From positions 48,468 through 112,467 of the forward strand of contig JBCDAU010000017.1 of the NCBI GenBank assembly GCA_039185015.1: a DNA stretch of 64,000 nt. The letters are read 5' to 3'. The notes under the pieces are model-generated. The model did no database searches. It was not told where the DNA came from and saw only the letters and a program-made list of their open reading frames with translations. The position numbers were made by a program, and so were the translations under genes. This DNA is from JBCBSZ01 sp039185015. Its GTDB lineage: Bacteria; Actinomycetota; Acidimicrobiia; Acidimicrobiales; Poriferisodalaceae. Shown here piece after piece: positions 27,162 to 35,188 of this stretch; positions within the stretch are counted from its first letter, which is position 1, and each line of letters begins with the position of its first letter.

Positions 27162-27983
27162 ATGGTCGGACGTCTGGAAGATCGGGTCGCGTTGGTGACC
27201 GGGGGAGCGAGCGGGATCGGTGAGGCGACGGTACGTCGCTTCGTCGAGGAGGGGGCGCGATGCCTGGTCGTCGATCTCGATGACGCTCGCGGCACCGCGC
27301 TCGCCGAGGAGTTGGGCGACGCGGTCGCGTACCGGCGGGTCGACGTCGGCGTCGAGGCCGAGGTCGCCGCCGCCGTCGACGACGCGGTCGGTCGCTTCGG
27401 TCGCCTCGACGTGATGTTCAACAACGCCGGGATCCTCGGCGCCGTCGGTCCGGTCGTCGAGATCGAGGGCGAGGCCTGGCAGCGGTCGATCGACGTGCTG
27501 CTCTCGAGCGTCTTCTACGGGATCAAGCACGCCGCTCGGGTCATGATCCCGAACGCGTCCGGGGCGATCATCAACACCACGTCGACCGCCGGCATCCGCC
27601 CGGGGCTCGGGCCGCACGTCTACACGGCGGCCAAGCACGGCGTGGTCGGCCTCACCGCCTCGACGGCCACCGAGCTCGGCCGGCACGGCATCCGCGTCAA
27701 CGCCATCGCTCCGGGCGGCACGGTCACGGGCATGACCTCGAAGCTCGCCACCGGCGACGCCGACGACACGGCGACGGCCTCGGAGCGGATCGGCCGCAAC
27801 GGCCCACTCGGACGGGGCGCCGACCCGTCGGAGATCGCCGCTGCGGTCCTGTTCCTCGCCTCGGACGACGCGAGCTTCGTGCTGGGTCACACCCTCGTGG
27901 CCGACCAGGCGTACGAGGTCGTCGGCGACCGCAACCACCTCTTCGTGGGCATGGGCTCGAAGCTCGAACAGGGGCGCATCTGA
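27162..27983 (+). CDS. Short-chain dehydrogenase/reductase
   Basis: 273 residues, classical SDR: NAD-binding TGGASGIGE (Asp in LVVDLDD suggests NAD(H) preference), NNAG, catalytic Ser-Tyr-Lys as NTTSTAG ... YTAAKHG, and VNAIAPGG. The C-terminal VADQAYEV replaces the common VDGG motif. Such enzymes oxidise secondary alcohols such as steroid or fatty-acid intermediates. The ABC exporter ends 44 bp upstream; a stem-loop follows the gene. Confidence 0.85.
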   Translation: MVGRLEDRVALVTGGASGIGEATVRRFVEEGARCLVVDLDDARGTALAEELGDAVAYRRVDVGVEAEVAAAVDDAVGRFGRLDVMFNNAGILGAVGPVVEIEGEAWQRSIDVLLSSVFYGIKHAARVMIPNASGAIINTTSTAGIRPGLGPHVYTAAKHGVVGLTASTATELGRHGIRVNAIAPGGTVTGMTSKLATGDADDTATASERIGRNGPLGRGADPSEIAAAVLFLASDDASFVLGHTLVADQAYEVVGDRNHLFVGMGSKLEQGRI

Positions 27984-27994
27984 GTCGTCGGCCC

Positions 27995-28019
27995 GAGCGG
28001 GGACCCCGGAGCCCCGCTC
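27995..28019 (+). terminator. GC-rich stem-loop after SDR gene
   Basis: GAGCGGGG (27995-28002) pairs with CCCCGCTC (28012-28019) around a 9-base loop, 11 bp after the SDR stop. It is hairpin-shaped like a terminator but lacks a T tract. Confidence 0.45.
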
Positions 28020-28105
28020 TCGCCCCGGTGTCCACGGCCCGACGGCCTGCGGCCCGGGTCGTGAGCGCTCGCCCGCTCGAGGGGCGTCGCGCCTGGCGCC
28101 TTCAG

Positions 28106-28111
28106 TACGGT
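28106..28111 (+). promoter_or_regulatory. Putative -10 box, leaderless start of second SDR gene
   Basis: TACGGT ends seven bases before the ATG at 28119. No Shine-Dalgarno is seen. Confidence 0.45.
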
Positions 28112-28118
28112 TCGGCGG

Positions 28119-28871
28119 ATGGGGTTCGACTTCGGGGGACGGACGGCGCTGGTCACCGGGGCCAGTCGCGGCATCGGTGAGGCGGTCGTGCGGCAGCTGG
28201 ACGCCGGTGGGGCGAGGGTGGCGCTCGTGGCGCGAAGCGCCGACAAGCTCGAGACGATCGCCGCCGACCTCGCCAACGACCCGCTCGTGATCCCGGCCGA
28301 CCTCTCGGCCCACGAGTCGATCGAGCAGATCTCGACGACGGTGTCGGATGCGTTCGGTGGCCTCGACGTGCTCGTGAACAACGCGGCGGTCGAGCGGAAC
28401 GAACCGGCGTCCAAGGTGACGGGTGCGGCCATCGACGAGACGCTGTTCGTCAACCTCCGCCAGGCGTTCATGCTCTGCTCGGCGTTCGCCAAGCCCCTGT
28501 TCGCCTCCCAGGGTGCGATCGTGAACGTCTCGTCGGTCGCCGCATCGGGTGCGGCCGGCACCCAGGGGGCCTATGCCGCCTCGAAGGGTGGGCTCAACAC
28601 GCTGACCAAGAACCTCGCCAACGAGTGGGCGGCCAAGGGCGTGCGGGTCAACGGTGTCGCGCCCGGCCTCGTCGACACCGAGATGTGGGAGTCCACGTTC
28701 GAGAAGTTCGGCGAGGAGGCGGTGCGTTCCGGCTTCGTGCAGCGGGTTCCCATGGCCCGCTGGGGCACTGCCGACGAGATCGCGGACGTCGTCTGCTTCC
28801 TCGCCTCGGCGCAGTCGAGCTACGTGACGGGCCAGACGATCCGCGTCGATGGCGGCATGACCAACATCTGA
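28119..28871 (+). CDS. Short-chain dehydrogenase/reductase (FabG-like)
   Basis: 250 residues. TGASRGIGE with a following ARS segment suggests NADP(H). NNAAVE, catalytic NVSSVA ... YAASKGG, VNGVAPGLVDTEM and the C-terminal IRVDGGM are all present. It probably reduces a 3-oxoacyl or related group. The acyl-CoA synthetase starts 10 bp after its stop, so the two form an operon, probably for fatty-acid or steroid side-chain catabolism (inference). Confidence 0.88.
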   Translation: MGFDFGGRTALVTGASRGIGEAVVRQLDAGGARVALVARSADKLETIAADLANDPLVIPADLSAHESIEQISTTVSDAFGGLDVLVNNAAVERNEPASKVTGAAIDETLFVNLRQAFMLCSAFAKPLFASQGAIVNVSSVAASGAAGTQGAYAASKGGLNTLTKNLANEWAAKGVRVNGVAPGLVDTEMWESTFEKFGEEAVRSGFVQRVPMARWGTADEIADVVCFLASAQSSYVTGQTIRVDGGMTNI

Positions 28872-28881
28872 GGGGTGTGAG

Positions 28882-30522
28882 ATGAGCGAACAGGCCACGC
28901 TGAACGAGAGCTGGGCGACCCTCTGGGAGGGCATCGCCGACGCACGACCCGACGACATCGCGGTCGTGATCGGGGAGGAGGAGCTGACCTGGGGCGACTA
29001 CGACCGGCGGTCGGCGCAGCTCGCCGGGGCGCTCGCCGAGCGCGGCGTCGGCCGGGACACCAAGGTCGCCCAGCTGCTCTACAACTGCCCCGAGTACATG
29101 GAGTCGGTCTACGCCGCGTTCAAGCTCCGGGCGTCCCCGGTGAACGTCAACTACCGCTACAAGGCACCCGAGATCGGCTACATCTGCGACAACTCGGGCG
29201 CCGAGGTGCTCGTCTTCCACGGTTCGCTCGGTGAGCGCGTGGCGGAGGCGGTCCAGCGGGAGCTGATGCCGTCGGTGCGGGTGCTGCTCCAGGTCGACGA
29301 CGGTGCTCCGCTGATCGACGGCGCCGAGTGGTACCACGACGTGATGGCGAGCGGCTCGCCGGCCGGGCGGATCGATCGCTCCGGCGAGGACGTGCTGCTG
29401 CTCTACACCGGCGGGACCACCGGCAACCCCAAGGGCGTGATGTGGCGTCACGTCGACCTGTTCGGTGCGCTCGGCTTCACCCAGTACATGGCGGCGGGGC
29501 TCGATGTGCCGACGACCGTCGACGAGGTGGCCACCACCGCAGCCGAGCTGAAGGCGGCAGGCAAGAGCCCGGTGATGATGTGCGCCCCGCCCCTGATGCA
29601 CGGCACGGCGCTCTTCCTCGCGATCGGTGCCTTCGTCATGGGTGGCTCGGTCGTGATGCTCGGCAGCCGTCGGTTCGACGCGAACGAGCTGTGGGACCTC
29701 GTCGAGCGCTACGGCGTCACGCAGATCTCGATCGTGGGCGATGCCTTCGCCCGACCGATGAACGCAGCCCTGTCGGAGGGGTCCGCCGATCGTGACCTCG
29801 CCGCGGTGCAGCGGATCACCTCGACCGGAGCGACGTTGTCGGCCGACCAGAAGCGCGGGTTCCAGTCGGCGGCGCCGAACGCCATGATCTTCGACATGAT
29901 CGGTGCGTCGGAGGGCGGACCGTTCGCGATCTCGATGACGATGCCGGGCGACGAGCCGCCCGAGACGGCGATCTTCACCGCGGCCCCCGGTGCGGTCACG
30001 CTCGACCCCGACACCAACCAAGTCCTGCCCCGTGGGAGCGACAAGCCGGGGATGCTCGCGGTCGCCGGCCCGATGCCGCGTGGCTATCTGGGCGACGAGG
30101 CGAAGACCGCCTCGACGTTCCCGGAGGTCGACGGGGTCCGGTACACCGTGCCCGGCGACTTCGCCACGATCGCCGAGGACGGCACGGTGACGCTGCTCGG
30201 TCGTGGCTCGGTCTGCATCAACTCCGGCGGCGAGAAGATCTACCCGGAGGAGGTCGAGGTCGCCGCCCGCGAGCACGCCTCGGTGACCGACGCCATCGTC
30301 GTCGGCGTGCCCGACGAGCGCTTCGGGCAGACCGTCACGCTGGTCTGCTCGACGTCGGAGCCCGCTGATCCGACCGACATCGTCGCCACGATCAAGGAGC
30401 GCATCGCCGACTACAAGGCGCCGCGCCACGTCGTGTTCGTCGACGAGGTCTACCGGGCCCCGAACGGCAAACTCGACTATCGCTGGGCCAAGGAGACCGC
30501 GGTCGCCGCTCTCGGCGACTGA
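28882..30522 (+). CDS. Acyl-CoA synthetase (AMP-binding, FadD-like)
   Basis: 546 residues of the ANL superfamily. The P-loop LLYTGGTTGNPKGVMW, the GASEGG motif, the hinge TLLGRGSVCINSGGEKIYPEEVE and the catalytic Lys near the end (APNGKLDYRW) are visible. The MWRH after the P-loop resembles FadD17/FadD19-type steroid or fatty acyl-CoA ligases of actinobacteria; the specific substrate is not deducible. In an operon with the SDR at 28119. Confidence 0.9.
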   Translation: MSEQATLNESWATLWEGIADARPDDIAVVIGEEELTWGDYDRRSAQLAGALAERGVGRDTKVAQLLYNCPEYMESVYAAFKLRASPVNVNYRYKAPEIGYICDNSGAEVLVFHGSLGERVAEAVQRELMPSVRVLLQVDDGAPLIDGAEWYHDVMASGSPAGRIDRSGEDVLLLYTGGTTGNPKGVMWRHVDLFGALGFTQYMAAGLDVPTTVDEVATTAAELKAAGKSPVMMCAPPLMHGTALFLAIGAFVMGGSVVMLGSRRFDANELWDLVERYGVTQISIVGDAFARPMNAALSEGSADRDLAAVQRITSTGATLSADQKRGFQSAAPNAMIFDMIGASEGGPFAISMTMPGDEPPETAIFTAAPGAVTLDPDTNQVLPRGSDKPGMLAVAGPMPRGYLGDEAKTASTFPEVDGVRYTVPGDFATIAEDGTVTLLGRGSVCINSGGEKIYPEEVEVAAREHASVTDAIVVGVPDERFGQTVTLVCSTSEPADPTDIVATIKERIADYKAPRHVVFVDEVYRAPNGKLDYRWAKETAVAALGD

Positions 30523-30528
30523 GCTCGG

Positions 30529-31383
30529 TCAGGCCAGCGCCGGCGCTGCGGTCCGCCGGGAGCGGACCGCGCTGACGATCTCGGTGATCGCGAAGACGAC
30601 GAAGAACTGAGCGACGCACAAGCCGGCCATCGTCGCCCCGCCCGCCGTGCTCCAGTGGAAGCTGATCATCAGACCGACGACGACGGCGAGGGCGCCGAAG
30701 GCGATCGAGACGACCATCATCACCGGGACCCGGCGGGTGATGAGCGACGCGGTGGCCGGCGGGCCGACGAGCAGGCCGAACACGAGCAGCGTCCCGACGG
30801 CCTGGAAGCTGGCGACGATGCTCACCGCGAGCAGGATGAGCATCACGCCGTGGGCGAGCGCCGGGCGCATGCCGAGGGTCGCCGCCTTCTCACGGTTGAA
30901 CGTCAGCGCCATGAACGGCCGGAAGAAGACGATCGTCAGCACGACCACGATGCCGGTCGAGATGAGCTGGCCGTTGATGTCGTCGCGGGTGACGCCGAGC
31001 ACGTCGCCGAACAACAACGAGGTCACCTCGGTGGCGAAGGACCGGGCGCGCGAGACGATCACGATGCCGAGCGAGAGCATCCCGACGAAGAGCAACCCGA
31101 TGCCGGTGTCCTCTCGCAACCTCGTCCGCGACGACACCACCGTGACGAGGCCGCTCATGAGCGCCGCAGCGGCCAACGCGCCGACGATGGGACTGAACCC
31201 CCACAGCACGGCGAGCGCGATGCCGGGGATCACGCCGTGGGAGAGCGCATCACCGAGGAACGCGAGGCCCCGCAGGACCACCCAGGTACCGATCAGGGAC
31301 GTCGCGACCACCGCCAGCAGGCTGCCGACGAGGGCTCGCTGCATGAAGGAGGGGTCGAAGGCGTCGGTGAACAGGCTCAGCAT
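30529..31383 (-). CDS. znuB: Zinc/manganese ABC transporter permease
   Basis: 284 residues with about eight hydrophobic helices of the ABC-3 family (GLAFLGDALSHGVIPGIALA, FEATURING the loop LHWS-type FHWSTAGGATM near the end). It imports Zn or Mn with ZnuA and ZnuC. Its context points to zinc: zur starts 119 bp away on the other strand, znuA lies at 31970, znuC at 36421. It is not in an operon with the other two subunits. No Shine-Dalgarno is visible. Confidence 0.9.
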   Translation of the reverse strand: MLSLFTDAFDPSFMQRALVGSLLAVVATSLIGTWVVLRGLAFLGDALSHGVIPGIALAVLWGFSPIVGALAAAALMSGLVTVVSSRTRLREDTGIGLLFVGMLSLGIVIVSRARSFATEVTSLLFGDVLGVTRDDINGQLISTGIVVVLTIVFFRPFMALTFNREKAATLGMRPALAHGVMLILLAVSIVASFQAVGTLLVFGLLVGPPATASLITRRVPVMMVVSIAFGALAVVVGLMISFHWSTAGGATMAGLCVAQFFVVFAITEIVSAVRSRRTAAPALA

Positions 31384-31488
31384 GCTGCGGACGACCAGTC
31401 GCTTCCGTTCGGGCCGGCGGTGATCATCCTCGCGGTAGGCCCGTCCGTCGGTCCATTCTCAGTGGTTCCCAGTTCACTCGCTGACGGG

Positions 31489-31494
31489 TAAGGT
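31489..31494 (+). promoter_or_regulatory. Putative -10 box, leaderless start of zur
   Basis: TAAGGT ends seven bases before the GTG at 31502. A half-site resembling the local Zur box (TGAGAATGG on the minus strand, 31453-31461) lies just upstream, between zur and znuB. Confidence 0.45.
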
Positions 31495-31501
31495 CGGACA
31501 G

Positions 31502-31942
31502 GTGAACGCCGAGAGCCTGCACGAGGACGTCGCCGCGCTGCTGCGACAGGACGACCACCGGTACACCTCCGGCCGTCGACGTCTCATCGTCGCCCTGAGC
31601 GAGGCCGGCTGTCCGGTGACCATCCCTCGGCTGCTCGAGCTCGACAGAGAGCTCGCCCAGTCCTCGGCGTACCGAAACCTCAGCATCCTCGAAGAGGTCG
31701 GAGCGGTCACCCGCATCGTCACCCACGACGACCACGCCCGCTACGAGCTGGCCGAGGGGTTGACCGACCACCACCATCACCATCTGATCTGCACCGACTG
31801 CGGTGACGTGAGCGACTTCGAGCTCCCGGCCGACATGGAGAAGTCGCTGGAGCGGGCCTTCCGCTCGGCGAGCCGCAAGGCGGCCTTCCGCCTCGAATCG
31901 CACCAGCTCGACCTGTTGGGGAGCTGCGCCCGCTGCGCATAG
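31502..31942 (+). CDS. zur: Fur-family metalloregulator, probably Zur
   Basis: 146 residues from GTG. The winged helix (YTSGRRRLIVALSEAGCPVTIPRLLE ... SSAYRNLSILEEVGAV) is followed by a dimer domain with five consecutive His (DHHHHHLICTDCG) and two CxxC pairs (CTDC, CARC) forming the structural zinc site. The position between znuB and znuA and the Zur-type palindromes nearby support a zinc repressor rather than an iron one. Confidence 0.88.
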   Translation: MNAESLHEDVAALLRQDDHRYTSGRRRLIVALSEAGCPVTIPRLLELDRELAQSSAYRNLSILEEVGAVTRIVTHDDHARYELAEGLTDHHHHHLICTDCGDVSDFELPADMEKSLERAFRSASRKAAFRLESHQLDLLGSCARCA

Positions 31943-31969
31943 CGGACCCAGCTCCCCCAAGGTCGTGAT

Positions 31970-33262
31970 CTAGGCCAACGCCTTGGCGATCCGCTGCGCG
32001 TTGGTGAGGACCATCGTGATGTAGGTGGCGCCGTCAGAGCCGTCCTCGCCGAGCGACTCGGTGTAGAGCTCGACGACGGCGATGTCGCCGACCTCGTCAG
32101 CGAGCGTGTCGATGAGGTCGGTCGAGGCGGTCACATCGGAGAAGATGGCCGGAACGCCCTCGTCAGCGATGGTCTCGGCGAGCTCGGCGAGCTCGCCGGC
32201 GCTGGTGCCGTCGGTGGTCGAACCGCTCGGGATCACGGTGCCGACCACCTCGAAGTCGTAGTCGGCTGCGAAGTAGGCGAACACCTCGTGGTTCGTGATG
32301 AGCACCCGGTTGCCCTCGGGGATCGACTCGGCGAGCTCGGCGACCTGGGCGTCGAGCGCCTCGAGCTCGGCGATGTAGTCGGCGGCAGCAGCGTCGAGCG
32401 CCGCAGCGTCGATGCCATCGACCCCGCCGAGGAACTCGGCGATCCCGCCGACGGCGCCGGCCATCATCACCGGGCTCGTGAAGAAGTGCGGGTCGTCGCC
32501 CGAGTGGTCGTGGCCGTCCTCGTCACCGTGGTCGTGGCCCTCCTCGTCGGAGTGCTCCTCATCACCGTGATCGTGGTCCTCGTCCTTCTCCTCGTCGGAG
32601 TGGCCCTCTTCGTCGTGGTCGTGGCCCTCTTCGTCGGAGTGCTCCTCATCACCGTGATCGTGGTCCTCGTCCTTCTCCTCGTCGGAGTGGCCCTCTTCGT
32701 CGTGGTCGTGGCCCTCTTCGTCGGAGTGGTCGTGGTCCTCGTCCTTCTCCTCGTCGGAGTGGCCCTCTTCGTCGTGGTCGTGCTCGTCGCCGTGGTCGTG
32801 GCCGCCCTCGCCGAATTCGAGCAGCACCAGACCCTCGGTGGCCTCGTGGGTCGGCACGCCTTCGTCGGTGGCGTTGTCGATGACATCGAGCAGGCCCTCT
32901 TCGAAACTGGCGCCGTTCGTGATCAGCGCGTCGGCCGACAGCATCGCATCGACCTCTTGCGCCGAGGCCTGGAAGTCGTGCGGATCGGCGCCGACCGGCA
33001 TGATCGTGACGATGTCGGCCTGGTCGCCGACGAGCTCGGTGACGACGTCGCCGAGGATGTTGGTGGTCACGGCGATCGTCGGCCGGTCGCCCGTGGCGTC
33101 GGACGAGTCGGAGTCATCGGAGCCGCCGCCGGAGTCGCCCTCCTGGCCGGCTGCCACCGTGTCCGACGTGGCGTCGCCATCGTCGGAATCGGACCCGCAC
33201 GCCGCAGCGACCAGCGTCACGGCGAACACGAGCGCGAGCAGGCGGAGCAACCTGCGAGACAT
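31970..33262 (-). CDS. znuA: Zinc ABC transporter substrate-binding lipoprotein with extended His/Asp/Glu loop
   Basis: 430 residues. The signal peptide ends in a lipobox (LVAAACGS, Cys at about 22). The fold is that of cluster A-I metal-binding proteins: TTNILGDVVTELVGDQADIVTIMPVGADPHDF with a metal His, then FTSPVMM, and LITNHEVFAYFAADYDF. Between the first and second His ligands lies a greatly expanded loop of about 100 residues made of tandem His-, Asp- and Glu-rich repeats, longer than in usual ZnuA, probably for zinc capture or sensing. A Zur-like box lies 18 bp upstream of the start. Confidence 0.92.
   Translation of the reverse strand: MSRRLLRLLALVFAVTLVAAACGSDSDDGDATSDTVAAGQEGDSGGGSDDSDSSDATGDRPTIAVTTNILGDVVTELVGDQADIVTIMPVGADPHDFQASAQEVDAMLSADALITNGASFEEGLLDVIDNATDEGVPTHEATEGLVLLEFGEGGHDHGDEHDHDEEGHSDEEKDEDHDHSDEEGHDHDEEGHSDEEKDEDHDHGDEEHSDEEGHDHDEEGHSDEEKDEDHDHGDEEHSDEEGHDHGDEDGHDHSGDDPHFFTSPVMMAGAVGGIAEFLGGVDGIDAAALDAAAADYIAELEALDAQVAELAESIPEGNRVLITNHEVFAYFAADYDFEVVGTVIPSGSTTDGTSAGELAELAETIADEGVPAIFSDVTASTDLIDTLADEVGDIAVVELYTESLGEDGSDGATYITMVLTNAQRIAKALA
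32503..32810. repeat. Tandem repeat inside znuA coding the His-rich loop
   Basis: About 300 bp of near-identical tandem units. On the coding strand they specify EGHSDEEKDEDHDHGDEE-type blocks interspersed with EGHDHDE. Three EEKDEDHDH blocks are visible. Copy number may vary between strains by slippage. Confidence 0.85.
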
Positions 33263-33279
33263 CAGAACCCCCAGAAGGC

Positions 33280-33294
33280 TGAGAATGACTATCG
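33280..33294. promoter_or_regulatory. Zur-box-like site upstream of znuA
   Basis: TGAGAATGACTATCG matches 12 of 15 positions of TGAGAATGATTCTCA, a Zur-type 7-1-7 palindrome modelled on the actinobacterial pattern TGAxAAT-G-ATTxTCA. It lies 18-32 bp upstream of the znuA start. Confidence 0.5.
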
Positions 33295-33402
33295 GTCACA
33301 GGACCGTATCCCGGCCCGCGCCAGCCGACAACGCGAGGGGCCCTTGTCGGAACCTGAACGCTCTCCGAGTCCGGGTGCCGGCGTCGCTCTGACCAGCCCT
33401 CC

Positions 33403-33408
33403 TAGCCT
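33403..33408 (+). promoter_or_regulatory. Putative -10 box, leaderless start of the DUF318 permease
   Basis: TAGCCT ends seven bases before the ATG at 33416, with no ribosome binding site between. Confidence 0.4.
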
Positions 33409-33415
33409 CGCGGAC

Positions 33416-34441
33416 ATGGCAGACGCGATCGTCGCCGACGAGGGCGGCGGCGACCCCGAGCACGGTGCCGACGACCACCATCACCACGGCGTCGGGCGCG
33501 GTCCGGGCCGGGGCCCCGGGGTGCTCGTCGTGCCGATCGTGGCCGCCTTCGTCGTGCGCGACCGGTTCGAGCCGCTCACGTTCGACGACGTCCGCCTCTG
33601 GTCGACGCTCTTCGTGTCGATCGTCATCCAGGCCGTGCCGTTCCTCGTTCTCGGCGTCGCGCTGTCGGGGCTCATCGCCGCGTTCGTCTCACCCCAGCTC
33701 GTCGAGCGACTCGTGCCGCAGCGTCCGGTCGTGGCCGTGCCCGCGGCGGGCGTCGCCGGCATCGCGCTGCCGGGCTGCGAGTGCGGGTCGGTCCCGATCG
33801 CGGGCCGACTCGTGTCGGCGGGTGCGCCACCCGCAGCGGCGTTGACCTTCTTGCTCTCCGCGCCGGCGATCAACCCCGTGGTCCTCGTCGCCACGGCGGT
33901 GGCGTTCCCCGGCGAGCCGGCGATCGTCCTCGCCCGGTTCCTCGCCTCGCTCACCGCAGCGCTCGTCGTGGGCTTCTGGTGGTCGTACCGCCGGAGCGGT
34001 CAGGAGCTCGAGATCGACGCCCACGACCACGACCACCCGAGGAGGTGGCTCGTCTTCACCGACACGGCATCGCGCGATCTCGTCCACGCCGGCGGTTACC
34101 TCGTCGTCGGCGCAGCTGCGGCGGCGACCCTGCAACTCGTCGTGCCCCGGAGCGCGCTCGATGCCGTCGCTGGCAACGAGCTGGCGTCGATCCTCGTGAT
34201 GGCCGGGTTGGCCGTGGCCCTGTCCATCTGCTCGGAGGCCGACGCGTTCGTCGCCGCCGGGCTCCCGCAGTTCTCGCTGACCTCTCGGCTGGTCTTCCTC
34301 GTGGTCGGCCCGGTCATCGATCTGAAGCTCATCGCGATGCAGAGCGGTGTGTTCGGTCGTCGGTTCGCGATGGTCTTCGCTCCGGTCACGTTGGTCGTCG
34401 CCACCCTCAGCGCCGTGGTGTTCGGCCAGGTGCTGTTGTGA
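33416..34441 (+). CDS. DUF318/COG0701 permease (YcgR-like)
   Basis: 341 residues. A His/Asp-rich cytoplasmic N-terminus (DDHHHHG) precedes about eight hydrophobic helices. The conserved family motif ALPGCECGSVPIAGRLV with its paired Cys, and SICSEADAFVAAGLP, are present. A central loop DAHDHDHP is metal-binding in appearance. In Bacillus the homologous pair (ycgR/ycgQ) is zinc-repressed. The DUF1980 partner follows with a GTGA overlap. Probably a zinc-related transporter; the substrate is inferred from context. Confidence 0.85.
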   Translation: MADAIVADEGGGDPEHGADDHHHHGVGRGPGRGPGVLVVPIVAAFVVRDRFEPLTFDDVRLWSTLFVSIVIQAVPFLVLGVALSGLIAAFVSPQLVERLVPQRPVVAVPAAGVAGIALPGCECGSVPIAGRLVSAGAPPAAALTFLLSAPAINPVVLVATAVAFPGEPAIVLARFLASLTAALVVGFWWSYRRSGQELEIDAHDHDHPRRWLVFTDTASRDLVHAGGYLVVGAAAAATLQLVVPRSALDAVAGNELASILVMAGLAVALSICSEADAFVAAGLPQFSLTSRLVFLVVGPVIDLKLIAMQSGVFGRRFAMVFAPVTLVVATLSAVVFGQVLL

Positions 34442-35142
34442 CCAGGATCGGACGCGGGACGCTCATGCTCTTCCTCGGGCTGGCCGTCGGCCGGCTCGTC
34501 CTCGACGGTCGCTTCGCCGCCTTCGTCCAGTTGCGGATGCGTTGGCCGCTGGGGATCGCCGTCGTGGTGGTGATCGTGTTCGGGCTCGTCGACCTGATCA
34601 CCGGACTTCGCGAGTCGGACCCCGGCCGTCAACGGATGTCGGTCGGTCCTCGGGTCGGTTGGCTGCTCGCCGCGCCGATCCTCGTCCTGTTCGCCGTGGC
34701 GCCGGCGGCACTCGGGGCCGCCGCTGCCGACCGGGTCGCTCCCTACCAACCGACCCAGACGGCGCTCGACGTCGACCTCCCCGACGTCGATCCGCTCCCG
34801 ATGCGGGTCATCGATTTCACTCGCATCGCGACCTGGGACGAGACCGGAGCGCTCGAGGGTCGGCGGGTCGTCCTCGAGGGCATCGTCGTCGACGACGGCA
34901 CCGTGTCGGGTGGTTTCGTGCTCGCCCGGTTCCTCGTGAGCTGCTGCGCGGCCGACGGCGTCCCGATCAAGGTGGCGGTCCATGGCGTTGACGGGGAGTT
35001 CGCCGAGGATGACTGGGTCCGGGCCACGGTGACGTTGCGCGACGAGCAATCGGACCGCAACGAACCCGGCGTCGTCGAGGTCGACGCCGTCGAGATCGAG
35101 ATCATCGAGGATCCACCGGCCTCGCAGTACGAGACGTTGTGA
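34438..35142 (+). CDS. TIGR03943/DUF1980 family permease subunit (YcgQ-like)
   Basis: 234 residues from GTG overlapping the upstream stop. Two to three N-terminal hydrophobic helices are followed by an extracytoplasmic OB-like domain (RRVVLEGIVVDDGTVSGGFVLARFLVSCCAADG). The paired Cys (SCCAADG) is the hallmark of this family. It forms a conserved pair with the DUF318 permease. No independent promoter. Confidence 0.85.
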   Translation: MTRIGRGTLMLFLGLAVGRLVLDGRFAAFVQLRMRWPLGIAVVVVIVFGLVDLITGLRESDPGRQRMSVGPRVGWLLAAPILVLFAVAPAALGAAAADRVAPYQPTQTALDVDLPDVDPLPMRVIDFTRIATWDETGALEGRRVVLEGIVVDDGTVSGGFVLARFLVSCCAADGVPIKVAVHGVDGEFAEDDWVRATVTLRDEQSDRNEPGVVEVDAVEIEIIEDPPASQYETL

Positions 35143-35153
35143 TGGTCCCCGTC

Positions 35154-35168
35154 TGAGAACTGTTCTCA
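35154..35168. promoter_or_regulatory. Perfect Zur-type palindrome upstream of flavoprotein-znuC operon
   Basis: TGAGAAC-T-GTTCTCA is a perfect 7-1-7 palindrome, with the same symmetry and outer bases as known actinobacterial Zur boxes (TGAxAAx N xTTxTCA). It sits just before the -10-like TATCGT (35177-35182), where a bound repressor would block transcription. Confidence 0.7.
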
Positions 35169-35176
35169 CAATCCGC

Positions 35177-35182
35177 TATCGT
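35177..35182 (+). promoter_or_regulatory. Putative -10 box, leaderless start of flavoprotein gene
   Basis: TATCGT ends six bases before the ATG at 35189 and lies 8 bp after the Zur-type palindrome. Confidence 0.45.
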
Positions 35183-35188
35183 GTCGGC

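Noticed and set aside
32503..32810. Tandem repeat considered as CRISPR or minisatellite
   Set aside because: The units are contiguous without spacers and lie in frame within znuA, encoding its His-rich loop.
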